The notes under the pieces: generated by a model | Database searches by the model: none | Told to the model about the DNA's origin: nothing | Seen by the model: only the letters and a program-made list of their open reading frames with translations | Translations under genes and position numbers: made by a program | Source: Lachnospiraceae bacterium | GTDB lineage: Bacteria; Bacillota; Clostridia; Lachnospirales; Lachnospiraceae | Assembly (NCBI GenBank): GCA_014804495.1 | Contig: JAAUZS010000111.1 | Location: 16,318-28,166, forward strand | Direction: 5' to 3' | DNA length: 11,849 nucleotides | Part shown: in pieces, positions 1 through 6,343 of the stretch | Position numbering within the stretch: position 1 is the first letter of the stretch | Layout: every line of letters begins with the position of its first letter

Positions 1-654
1 TCCTTTACCAGATAATTTTTCACAACTACGGATTTGTCAACAACCTCATCAGTCGGCTCAAGTCTGACCTTACTGTGGTTTTTATCCCAAAGACTGAATT
101 CTACCTGCGCTTCATCTTTCCTGTCTCCGGCAATTTCGGCTTCAAGACGGAGCAGAAAAGCTTTTTTCATCCTGTTTTTTCGTACTGATATATACGGTAT
201 TCTCCGGAAGATAGGTTCTATCCGTCACTTTAAACCATACGTCACGATAAATTCCCGCCCCCGAATACCAGCGGCTGTTAGGGCTCATGAAGCATGCGCT
301 GACCAGAATCTCATTTTCTCCTGATTTAATAAAGTCTGTAACATCCAGCGTAAAAGCAGAATAGCCGTATTTCCACTCTCCCGCCTTCTTTCCGTTTATA
401 TAAACGGTGCTGTCCATATATATGCCTTCAAATGTAACGAAAGCCTTCTTATCCTGATTCTGCTCATACACAAAACTCTTCTTATACCAGCCGGTTCCAT
501 TCTCATACAGATTAAGAGCATCATATATCAGCCAGTCATGCGGAATATCCACCGCTTTAAACTCCTGTAATCTGGATATTACCTGCTCATACGTGGTTCC
601 TGCCTCAGTTTTTAAAAAAGACCATCCGTCATTCCATAAAATTTTTCCGTTCAT
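1..654 (-). pseudogene. Glycoside hydrolase family 2 (beta-galactosidase-like), partial and frameshifted
   Basis: This is the N-terminal part of a GH2 enzyme, which hydrolyses terminal beta-galactosides or related beta-glycosides. The first 170 residues form the jelly-roll sugar-binding domain, with the family hallmarks VDIPHDW (about residues 35-41), GTGWYKKSF, FEGIYMDSTVYING and RWYSGAGIYRDVW. The frame from ATG 654 hits TGA at 142. Shifting by one base at the A6 run (162-167) restores a continuous open frame to the window edge, reading KAFLLRLEAEIAGDRKDEAQ and onward through SLWDKN and LEPTDEVVDKS, as expected of the following immunoglobulin-like domain. The catalytic TIM barrel lies outside the window. 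The ribosome binding site AGAGAGG sits six bases before ATG 654. The gene begins 16 bases after the upstream esterase stop, so it is probably its operon partner. The shift could be a true mutation or a homopolymer error. GH2 assignment is strong; exact substrate is unknown. Confidence 0.85.
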
Positions 655-670
655 GCCGTACCTCTCTTTT

Positions 671-2659
671 TCAATTTTTAACAGAAATACTAAAAGGACT
701 CATCGGAAATCCTTCTTTGTTATAAATAAGTGCCCCACTGTTTGTATTGTAGCCGCAATATTTTATTTCACATACATCTGATATATCTTCTTCACAGGAT
801 AGCAGCACTCTATTCTCATGGATTTCAGCTTTTGCCCTGTGACGAATACCTTTTTCATCTACCAACTCAAAATCAGTAATTTCATTACCTTTATTCTCAG
901 AAAAAGCATGGATACCGTCTGTAACATTTTTTAAGAATAATGTCGCAATTACTCTTGTATCTGGAATTTTAGCAGTTGATTCTTCTACATCTATTTTTTC
1001 TACATCTTTTCTTTCTAAATCGATTCTTTCTGTATCAACTCTTTCTATAACCACCTTTTCTATCTGTGGTCCATCACACCCTGATTTATGTTCGTAAAGT
1101 CTGTCTGCAGCAAGCATTGCAAGACGGTAGCCGACGCCCTTTTTATTCAAGGGATGCAGGTCATTATCTTCTCCAAGGTCTATAGCTACTACCATTCCTG
1201 TATCCGGTATTTCCAAAGCCTGCCTCTGCGCTTCACGCATGGCAGGCCAATCATGAAAAGTCCCATGCCGGTCCATATCATAGATTTCCGTAGAAAAATT
1301 AGGGAGCTGAACATAGAAAAACGGCAGCTTTGTATCTTCCCAATTTTTTCTATATCCATTTATCATCCTTCTCATCAGATCAAGATAACGCTCCGGCCTG
1401 TCTGTGTTTGCTTCTCCCTGATACCAGAGTACGCCGGCAATCGTATATTTATGGCAGGGAGCCATCATACCGTTATAGAGTCCTGTGGGCTTCCAGTTCA
1501 CGAAGTCCGTCTCCGGAACCATATCGCAGGAAGCTCCTATTCGATATTTCCATGTTCCTGACAACTCTACTTTCTCTTCATCATTAAAAATTGCATATAT
1601 TTTACCGTCTGTAAATCTTCCGTGCCCTGCTTCACTTTTCACGCGAATGGTTATTATGTTGCTGCCTTCCTTCAAAACTCCCGCGGGCACTATGTACTTT
1701 CTGGGCGGATACTGATAATCCGTATGCCCAACCAAAACGCCGTTAATATATACCGTATCGCTGTCTACTATCGTTCCAAGCCAGAGCTTAGCTTCCCGCT
1801 TTGCAAATTCTCCGGAAACCGTAAATTCCCTTCTAAACCATACGCTTCCGATAAATCCCTTAAGTTCTGTATCCTTAAAAAAGCATGGGATTTTTATTTC
1901 TTTAAAATCTGAAGTATCAATGCCGCACCGTTCCCAGCCTTCTTTTACTCCCAAATCCATGCTTTCAAGTCTGCCATGCCATTCTTCCGCCTGCCGCTGG
2001 TTTATTCTAACCCTCTCTTCTATAAAATCATCATCACTGTATCTGTCTGCAAGCGACAGAAAATCGTCATATCCCTCTAACATCTCCCTGCTCATCCATG
2101 ATTCAATTCTGGAGCCTCCCAGACTTGCATTGATAAGCCCGACAGGAATCCCTGTCATTTTGTATATCTGCTCTGCAAAGAAATATGCGGTAGCAGAAAA
2201 GTCTAAAATAGTGTCATTCCCGGCCGCTTTCCACTCTCCTGTCAAGAGTTCCTTTAGCGGTGCATGGAAATCGCTGTGCTCGGTAATTTTAAAGGTACGG
2301 ATACAGGAATTAGTGCAATTTCTAATCTCCTCAGGATATTTATCCCTGACCCTGTTCATGGGAAGCTCCATGTTGGACTGCCCTGAGCACATCCATACAT
2401 CTCCGATTAGAATATCATTTATGCTTTTCTCATTCCCGGCATCATCAGAAATATGCATTTCATAAGCTCCGCCGGGCTCAAGTCCTTCCAGAAATATTTC
2501 CCAATAGCCGTCTTTGTCAGCATTTGCGACATATTTCTTCCCCAAAAATGAGACTGAAACCTCTCTCTCAGGCTCATCTTCTCCCCATATGCGCACTCTT
2601 TTCTTCTGCTGTAATATCATTCCGTCACTTATAAGTCTAGGCAGTTTTAATGTCTTCAC
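671..2659 (-). CDS. Sialate O-acetylesterase family (SASA/SGNH) carbohydrate esterase
   Basis: SGNH-type esterase expected to remove O-acetyl groups from sialic acid or plant polysaccharide side chains. Numbered from the longest frame (TTG 2689), the nucleophile Ser105 lies in GDVWMCSGQSNMELP, a second block is LINASLGGSRIESWMS (186-200), the third is GVLWYQGEAN (419-428), and the catalytic Asp510/His512 pair is in EDNDLHP. A galactose-binding jelly roll resembling a GH2 N-domain (about 282-352, VWFRREF and DTVYING) is inserted between the catalytic blocks, as is common in this family. No signal peptide is visible, so it is probably cytoplasmic. GTG 2659 is preferred as start because GGGAAAGGGA lies about 10 bases upstream and the protein then starts VKTLKLPRLISDGM like relatives; TTG 2689 and ATG 2683 have no ribosome binding site. 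It lies between the HAD gene and the GH2 gene, suggesting joint deacetylation and hydrolysis of a decorated glycan. A pentapeptide repeat sits near the C-terminus. Confidence 0.9.
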   Translation of the reverse strand: MKTLKLPRLISDGMILQQKKRVRIWGEDEPEREVSVSFLGKKYVANADKDGYWEIFLEGLEPGGAYEMHISDDAGNEKSINDILIGDVWMCSGQSNMELPMNRVRDKYPEEIRNCTNSCIRTFKITEHSDFHAPLKELLTGEWKAAGNDTILDFSATAYFFAEQIYKMTGIPVGLINASLGGSRIESWMSREMLEGYDDFLSLADRYSDDDFIEERVRINQRQAEEWHGRLESMDLGVKEGWERCGIDTSDFKEIKIPCFFKDTELKGFIGSVWFRREFTVSGEFAKREAKLWLGTIVDSDTVYINGVLVGHTDYQYPPRKYIVPAGVLKEGSNIITIRVKSEAGHGRFTDGKIYAIFNDEEKVELSGTWKYRIGASCDMVPETDFVNWKPTGLYNGMMAPCHKYTIAGVLWYQGEANTDRPERYLDLMRRMINGYRKNWEDTKLPFFYVQLPNFSTEIYDMDRHGTFHDWPAMREAQRQALEIPDTGMVVAIDLGEDNDLHPLNKKGVGYRLAMLAADRLYEHKSGCDGPQIEKVVIERVDTERIDLERKDVEKIDVEESTAKIPDTRVIATLFLKNVTDGIHAFSENKGNEITDFELVDEKGIRHRAKAEIHENRVLLSCEEDISDVCEIKYCGYNTNSGALIYNKEGFPMSPFSISVKN
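983..1057 (-). repeat. 15-bp tandem repeat encoding five pentapeptides in the esterase
   Basis: Five consecutive 15-bp units encode KVVIE, RVDTE, RIDLE, RKDVE and KIDVE, i.e. [KR]-x-[DV]-x-E, just after the catalytic DLHP block of the esterase and before its C-terminal beta domain. The DNA copies have diverged at several positions but keep frame. The segment is highly charged and may form a helix or a flexible spacer. Confidence 0.8.
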
Positions 2660-2721
2660 TGTAATAATGTCCCTTTCCCGCATTAACAACCGAAATTATC
2701 TGTAAATCTGCAACTTTTAAT

Positions 2722-3324
2722 CTAATTCACTCCCAGCTTCCTAAGTTCATCTATCGCCTGTGACTGATTTTTAAAATGAATCGTATGGATTCCAAATTCT
2801 GACGCACCTGTCAGATTCTTTTCTGTATCATCCATGAAAACACATTCGTCAGGAACAAGATGATACCTGTCAATCAGAAGCTGATATATCTCCGGCATGG
2901 GTTTTATGACTTTCTCTTTATATGATAGGATTCCTCCATCAGTATACGGAATGAAATCCAGCGCATCCGCACAATCTTCCTCTGCTTTCCTTGAAAAGTT
3001 GGAAAGATACAGGACCTGATAACCCTTTTGTTTAAGTTCTTTAATCCACGGTATCGCATAATCATTTCTGGACACGATTCCTTTTACATTGGCAAAGTAA
3101 CTTCTGATTTTTGCTTCCAAATCAGGGGCGTTATTGATGAAACATTGTACTATTTCTTCGTCCGTCATAGCGCCTCTGTCGTATTCGTTCCACTCCTCGC
3201 TCATTATGGTCGCCTGCGTTATCCTCTCAAGTTCCTCTCCGGTACATCCTTTTTCTTCAAGAAATTCCTTCCATGTGAAGTCTGCAAGTACGTTTCCTAT
3301 GTCGAAAATTATTGTTTTTATCAT
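2722..3324 (-). CDS. HAD-superfamily phosphatase (subfamily IA, YihX-like)
   Basis: A 200-residue cytosolic hydrolase of the haloacid dehalogenase superfamily, predicted to dephosphorylate a small metabolite, plausibly a sugar phosphate. Motif I is IIFDIGNVLAD with nucleophile Asp8; the FDxGNV form with glycine at +2 resembles YihX-type sugar-phosphate phosphatases. Motif II is LYLSNFS (Ser108), motif III is the lysine in VIKPMPEIY (Lys141), and motif IV is FMDDTEKN (Asp165, Asp166). The helical cap is the segment about residues 15-85. Length is normal for the family. It is the first gene of the apparent operon HAD, esterase, GH2, 62 bases upstream of the chosen esterase start, with a near-consensus promoter 79 bases before ATG 3324. 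The ribosome binding site is weak (AGGCAGG, about 13 bases upstream). The substrate cannot be read from the sequence. Confidence 0.88.
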   Translation of the reverse strand: MIKTIIFDIGNVLADFTWKEFLEEKGCTGEELERITQATIMSEEWNEYDRGAMTDEEIVQCFINNAPDLEAKIRSYFANVKGIVSRNDYAIPWIKELKQKGYQVLYLSNFSRKAEEDCADALDFIPYTDGGILSYKEKVIKPMPEIYQLLIDRYHLVPDECVFMDDTEKNLTGASEFGIHTIHFKNQSQAIDELRKLGVN

Positions 3325-3402
3325 GATTTGCTCATTGCCTGCCTTTTCTATATGATATTCTGTTCATGCTCAATTAACATCTGATATTGACCAGCTTATG
3401 TT

Positions 3403-3431
3403 ATTATAACTGTGTTTGTGTGACTTGGCAA
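3403..3431 (-). promoter_or_regulatory. Predicted sigma-A promoter of the HAD-esterase-GH2 operon
   Basis: On the minus strand TTGCCA (3426-3431) and TATAAT (3403-3408) are separated by exactly 17 bases. Transcription would start near 3396 and give a leader of about 70 bases ahead of the HAD start codon. No clear operator is seen next to it, although the large palindrome begins about 35 bases upstream. Confidence 0.65.
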
Positions 3432-3466
3432 TAAGGAAAGAAGGGGGGATTGAATAAAGCTGAGAG

Positions 3467-3694
3467 GGCAGATTGCACAAAATGTTCTCTCGCGCCTGGC
3501 TGCGTCATATGGATTTTCTAAATATTCCGGTGAGGTTGTGAATACGGACGCAACCGCCCGCAATTCGCCGTCCAGGCTCAGTGCGGGCTTTTCGGGACAT
3601 CCGTGTCCCGAAATTGCTGGGTATATAGCGGAATATTAAGAAAATCTCATATGACTTCGCAAGGCAGCTTCGGGAACATTTTGTGCAATCTGCC
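3467..3694. repeat. Large imperfect palindromic element with inner hairpins
   Basis: A 228-bp structured block fills the gap between two divergently transcribed genes. The ends, 3467-3487 and 3674-3694, are perfect 21-bp inverted repeats. Inside, GTCATATG at 3504-3511 pairs with 3648-3655, and 3512-3529 pairs with 3629-3647 with one mismatch and one extra base. The arms are therefore about 63-66 bases each. The 99-base centre has two further hairpins: GCCCGCA (3556-3562) with TGCGGGC (3582-3588), and a perfect 10-bp stem TTTCGGGACA (3590-3599) with TGTCCCGAAA (3604-3613) around a TCCG loop. Weaker symmetry (AATAAA...GGC) extends outward to about 3452 and 3709. A 64-codon reading frame on the minus strand (3505-3699) is a by-product of the arms and has no recognisable protein features. 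It could be a MITE-like interspersed repeat or a structured RNA; neither transposase nor clear target duplication is visible. Confidence 0.75.
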
Positions 3695-3714
3695 GTCAAA
3701 GGTTTATTAGATAA

Positions 3715-3743
3715 TTGAGATTAGTCTATTTACATGATATACT
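3715..3743 (+). promoter_or_regulatory. Predicted promoter of the XRE regulator
   Basis: TTGAGA (3715-3720) and TATACT (3738-3743) are separated by 17 bases on the plus strand. A start near 3750 would leave a leader of about 120 bases that includes the palindrome described next. A perfect TTGACA follows at 3744-3749 but has no matching -10 box. TATAAA at 3831-3836 is another possible -10 closer to the gene, without a good -35. Confidence 0.5.
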
Positions 3744-3771
3744 TTGACATGATATTTACATGAAAAGAAAA

Positions 3772-3817
3772 CTCTACGGTGCGTAGAGCTAGAAAAAACG
3801 ACTTCTACGGTACATGG
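3772..3817 (+). promoter_or_regulatory. Probable operator: 17-bp palindrome plus a second half-copy
   Basis: CTCTACG-GTG-CGTAGAG at 3772-3788 is a perfect 7-3-7 inverted repeat. The same core, TCTACGGT[GA]C, recurs at 3804-3813 with a degenerate right half. The two copies are 31 bp apart, close to three helical turns, as expected for two protein dimers on one DNA face. Its position between promoter and regulator gene suggests autoregulation or control by a dimeric regulator of unknown identity. As RNA the first copy could also form a short hairpin. Confidence 0.45.
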
Positions 3818-3871
3818 GTGTATCTTACACTATAAATTTTGTATTCTTATTTCCGAAAGGAGGCAATGTCT

Positions 3872-4552
3872 ATGGACCAAATAAAAATTGGAAGATTCAT
3901 AGCAAACTGTCGTAAAGAAAAAAATATGACTCAACGGCAATTGGCAGATATTCTTGAAATTAGTGATAAGACAATATCCAAATGGGAATGCGGAAAAGGT
4001 TTACCGGAAGTGCAGTTTATGATACCTCTTTGTGACCTATTAGGGATAAGTGTGAACGAACTTCTTTCAGGGGAAAAACTTTCTGCTGATGAGTATCAAA
4101 AAAAAGCGGAGGAAAATATGATTACGTTGGTAAAAGAAAATGAATATGCGGAAACTTATAAACCGTTAGTAGGGTGGCTATTTTCATTTTTGGGGTTTGC
4201 TCTTTTCTTCGGGTTTGGGTGGAACTCGTTGAGCAATTCCAAAATATTATCCAAAGTATTTGTTATAGTGGTAATGACACTTATTGATGTACTGTTTACC
4301 ATTATTTTTAAGGGTGAATATGTGTATTGGATTGTTTATGGACCCAACTTTAAAACCGCAAAGAATTCGGATTCTCAAAGGAGAAAAACATATGCATGGA
4401 AGTATTTAAGGATATTTCTTGTTGCAAGTATAATACTATTGATATATTTGTTAGGAAGTATATTATTTAGTTTATCAGCAAGTTTTGATTTTATCGTATG
4501 TATGGTTATTATTATAGCAGCAGGATTATCAACTGTTCCAATAAAATTTTAA
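3872..4552 (+). CDS. Membrane-anchored XRE-family transcriptional regulator
   Basis: A 226-residue protein with an N-terminal Cro/C1-type helix-turn-helix (about residues 6-61; turn and recognition region SDKTISKWECGKGLP at 31-45) and a hydrophobic C-terminal half. Four membrane segments are visible, about 98-117, 127-147, 178-201 and 205-224, with basic and hydrophilic stretches between them (KTAKNSDSQRRK at 161-172). This layout is a known type in Clostridia and suggests a DNA-binding domain tethered to the cytoplasmic face of the membrane, possibly sensing a membrane signal. ATG 3872 is chosen because AAAGGAGG lies eight bases upstream; a longer frame from TTG 3839 would place that ribosome binding site inside the gene. 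The gene is alone on the plus strand, converges on the Nudix gene and ends before a strong terminator. Target genes are unknown. Base composition is AT-rich compared with the esterase operon. Confidence 0.9.
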   Translation: MDQIKIGRFIANCRKEKNMTQRQLADILEISDKTISKWECGKGLPEVQFMIPLCDLLGISVNELLSGEKLSADEYQKKAEENMITLVKENEYAETYKPLVGWLFSFLGFALFFGFGWNSLSNSKILSKVFVIVVMTLIDVLFTIIFKGEYVYWIVYGPNFKTAKNSDSQRRKTYAWKYLRIFLVASIILLIYLLGSILFSLSASFDFIVCMVIIIAAGLSTVPIKF

Positions 4553-4592
4553 GCTATACACTTAAATAGCGGTTATGGGTTTAGTAAAAAAT

Positions 4593-4637
4593 AAAAAGAA
4601 CAGTAAGGTGGAGAAATAAGCCTTAGCTGTTCTTTTT
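4593..4637. terminator. Bidirectional intrinsic terminator between converging genes
   Basis: AAAAAGAACAGTAAGG (4593-4608) pairs with 4621-4637 (CCTTA, one bulged G, then CTGTTCTTTTT) around a 12-base loop. The A-run on one side and T-run on the other give a U-tract in both directions, which serves the XRE gene from the left and the Nudix gene from the right. Confidence 0.85.
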
Positions 4638-4663
4638 GTCCATAATGGCATAAATATATTCAT

Positions 4664-5126
4664 CTATTCCAAACATTCCGGGTCACCAATCTCTTCATTT
4701 CCAAGGTACTTTATATATTCTTTTCCCTCATAAAAGTTCATTATCGGGCGGCGAAGTTTTGACGGGAATAGCGGTAATTTATTCAATACCGATAAATCCA
4801 GCCAGTCATATCCGATTTGATTCGTATCATTATGCAGTGCTGCATTTTCTGCTTTTCCCAAGTATTCACATAAAAACACTAAGTCAATCCTGTGAAAGCT
4901 CTCGCCATGAACTCCCTCTATAACGAAAAGTAAGTCTTTGCATTTAACCTCTATTCCTGTCTCTTCTCTTACTTCCCGTTCCACAGTCTGGGGGAGCATT
5001 TCTTCGCTATCCTGACCGCCGCCGGGCAGTATACCATTCTTCTTTGCCGTCATTTAGTTTTATGGCAAGTAATTTACCGTCTTTAATTATAACTGCTTTT
5101 GCTGATGTGCGTATTTGTCCTGACAT
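4664..5126 (-). pseudogene. Nudix hydrolase, frameshifted near its N-terminus
   Basis: Nudix enzymes cleave nucleoside diphosphates linked to other groups. The complete Nudix box is present in the fragment read from 5053: counting from that Met, Gly12, Glu18, Arg26-Glu27, Glu30-Glu31 and Gly33 fit G-x5-E-x7-REUxEExGU (GGQDSEEM...VEREVREETGIEV). The usual N-terminal strand lies upstream in another frame from ATG 5126: MSGQIRTSAKAVIIKDGKLL, continuing through AIKLNDGKEEWY. The two parts join as EEWY|LPGGG around 5030-5033, where loss of one TA from a TATATA run would explain the break. The repaired protein would be about 154 residues, normal for the family. The ATG is two bases after the Uma2 stop, so translation was probably coupled. 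A terminator follows. Either a real mutation or a sequence error could cause the shift; the downstream 129-codon frame is unlikely to be active alone. Confidence 0.8.
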
Positions 5127-5128
5127 AT

Positions 5129-5677
5129 CTACTCAATACTTATCCCCGAAAAATCAATTTCTAAATCTTCATATATCCCGGCTTTTACTTTATCTGTGAA
5201 AGAATACTCTTCAAAAGTATCATGTTCAAAATTGTAAACTGTAATTTGCTGCTTCATCGGATCAACTATCCAATATTCCCTGACACCTGCAGTCCTGTAC
5301 TTGAATAACTTTTTATTATAATCCATCGGACGACTTGACGATGAAACTACTTCCACGATCCAATCCGGCGCACCTTGGCATCCTTCCTCTGTAAGCTTGT
5401 TCTTATCACAGATAACCGATATATCAGGCTCAAGATAATTCTTATCATCATCATTCAAAAAAACTGCAAATGGAGACGGATATACTTCACAATCTCCGCT
5501 TTTGTTCCCTATATGCTCCCTTATTCTGAATGATAACTCCATAACAAGTCTTTGGTGAATTCTGCCGGGCAAAGCCATCATATATAATTCACCGTCAATA
5601 AGCTCTGCTCTTTGTCCGTCCGGTAAATTGTAAATATCGTCTATTGTATAATATTCTATCTGCCTTGCTGAATCCAT
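5129..5677 (-). CDS. Uma2 family (DUF820) PD-(D/E)xK nuclease-like protein
   Basis: A 182-residue protein of the Uma2 (DUF820) family, whose fold is that of restriction-endonuclease-like PD-(D/E)xK proteins. Visible family blocks are ELIDGELY (25-32), YLEPDISVICDK (81-92, with putative metal-binding Asp85), PDWIVEVVSSSS (104-115, with Glu109), a lysine pair at 122-123 and YRTAGVREYWIVDP (127-140). The biological role of these proteins is poorly known; many genomes carry several copies. ATG 5677 directly follows the stop of the upstream small gene (TAA-ATG), with GGAG about nine bases upstream, so the genes are cotranscribed. No disabling change is seen, in contrast to both neighbours. Confidence 0.88.
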   Translation of the reverse strand: MDSARQIEYYTIDDIYNLPDGQRAELIDGELYMMALPGRIHQRLVMELSFRIREHIGNKSGDCEVYPSPFAVFLNDDDKNYLEPDISVICDKNKLTEEGCQGAPDWIVEVVSSSSRPMDYNKKLFKYRTAGVREYWIVDPMKQQITVYNFEHDTFEEYSFTDKVKAGIYEDLEIDFSGISIE

Positions 5678-5992
5678 TTAATCACGCTCCTTTTTCCGCA
5701 ACAAGCCTGTCAATATCCTCAAAAGCATTTTCCAAACGTTCAATATGATACCTCTCCTTAAATACAAAGAATTACGCGGGTCTCCGGTAATCTGTTCAGC
5801 TTCCCACATATCGAAAATTCCAAATGGGCTGAAATCCCACATTTCGAGTTCTACATCAGTAAGCATCCTATAGGTTTCGGAAAAGAGAAATTTTCTAAGC
5901 GCCGATAGTGGTTCAACTCCATATTTATTAACTATCATCTGTGATACTTTTTCGTTATAAAAAGAAAGAATAAATACCATTTCATTTTTCAT
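5678..5992 (-). CDS. Small companion protein of the DUF3990 remnant, C-terminus probably frameshifted
   Basis: The open frame gives 104 residues. The first 80 or so look like a genuine conserved small protein (SETYRMLTDVELEMWDFSPF, GIFDMWEAEQITGDPRNS), while the last 24 (ILNVWKMLLRILTGLLRKK) look out of place. One base earlier the same DNA reads ERYHIERLENAFEDIDRLVA-EKGA and stops at 5682, which is far more protein-like and charged. Adding one A to the TTAAGG run at about 5758 joins the two as NSLYLKERYHIERL. It starts with an ATGA overlap on the stop of the DUF3990 remnant, and its stop abuts the Uma2 start, so it was part of that operon. I do not recognise a named family. By position it may have been an antitoxin or partner of the DUF3990 product, which is inference only. 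Confidence 0.6.
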   Translation of the reverse strand: MKNEMVFILSFYNEKVSQMIVNKYGVEPLSALRKFLFSETYRMLTDVELEMWDFSPFGIFDMWEAEQITGDPRNSLYLRRGIILNVWKMLLRILTGLLRKKERD

Positions 5993-6190
5993 CGTTCAAC
6001 CACCTCACTTAAAATTAGCGCTTTGAGGGCTTTTTCACTTTTAAAAGCATACTGATCTTTCAATTTTTGCGGTAAAAGCCTTTTTATGGTCTCATGTAAG
6101 ATAGAAACCTGTGCCAAAATCAAGTCTGCGGTCAGACTGAAGAATTTTAGGTTTTTCAACAGCAATATTGCTTCCATGATATAATATCAT
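5989..6190 (-). pseudogene. DUF3990 (ADP-ribosyltransferase-like) gene remnant with internal deletion
   Basis: Both ends of a DUF3990 gene are present and the middle is missing. From ATG 6190, with GGAG ten bases upstream, the frame reads [20 protein letters not shown] and then [12 protein letters not shown], the characteristic N-terminus with the YHGS and DFGxGFYLT blocks, and stops at TGA 6092. In a second frame, the DNA from about 6096 encodes ETIKRLLPQKLKDQYAFKSE and KALKAL to TGA 5989, which matches the usual end of such proteins. Intact members are about 150-170 residues, so roughly 90-100 codons have been lost at a junction near 6095, with a frame change. A 62-codon frame from ATG 6177 spans the junction but misreads the N-terminal part. 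DUF3990 proteins are considered toxin-like and usually sit beside small partner genes, as here. Confidence 0.75.
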
Positions 6191-6343
6191 CAAACTGTCA
6201 CTCCTATACAAACACATTTTGAAACATGCTTTTTTTACTCAGCAGTTCATCACGCTTACGCTTGTTGACTTTTCTTATTAATTCTTAAATTAACTCTCTT
6301 TTTGGGGAAAAGTGTTCCCATTTGCTAATCCACAAACCCGAAT

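Noticed and set aside
983..1057. CRISPR array
   Set aside because: The repeats are 15-bp contiguous in-frame coding units without spacers.
1920..2465. Long plus-strand open frame of 181 codons
   Set aside because: It is antisense to the sialate O-acetylesterase gene, which has clear catalytic motifs; the plus frame has no family features or ribosome binding site.
3505..3699. 64-codon open frame on the minus strand with several Cys and basic residues
   Set aside because: It lies almost entirely within the palindromic element, has no ribosome binding site that I can see and no domain features, and is best explained by the structured repeat.
3744..3772. Perfect TTGACA as the XRE promoter -35
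   Set aside because: No acceptable -10 hexamer lies 15-20 bases downstream; the TTGAGA/TATACT pair just upstream is better.
5989..6177. 62-codon frame as a novel intact small protein
   Set aside because: Its first half is an out-of-frame reading of the DUF3990 N-terminus that begins at ATG 6190; only the second half is genuine coding sequence.
6204..6284. Short minus-strand open stretch reading ...[22 protein letters not shown] before the DUF3990 remnant
   Set aside because: It looks like the end of a lost gene and its stop overlaps the DUF3990 ribosome binding site, but it has no start codon with a ribosome binding site and no recognisable family; too little to annotate.
6304..6319. Small hairpin GGGAA/TTCCC after the GNAT gene as a terminator
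   Set aside because: Only five base pairs and no T-run follows on the minus strand.
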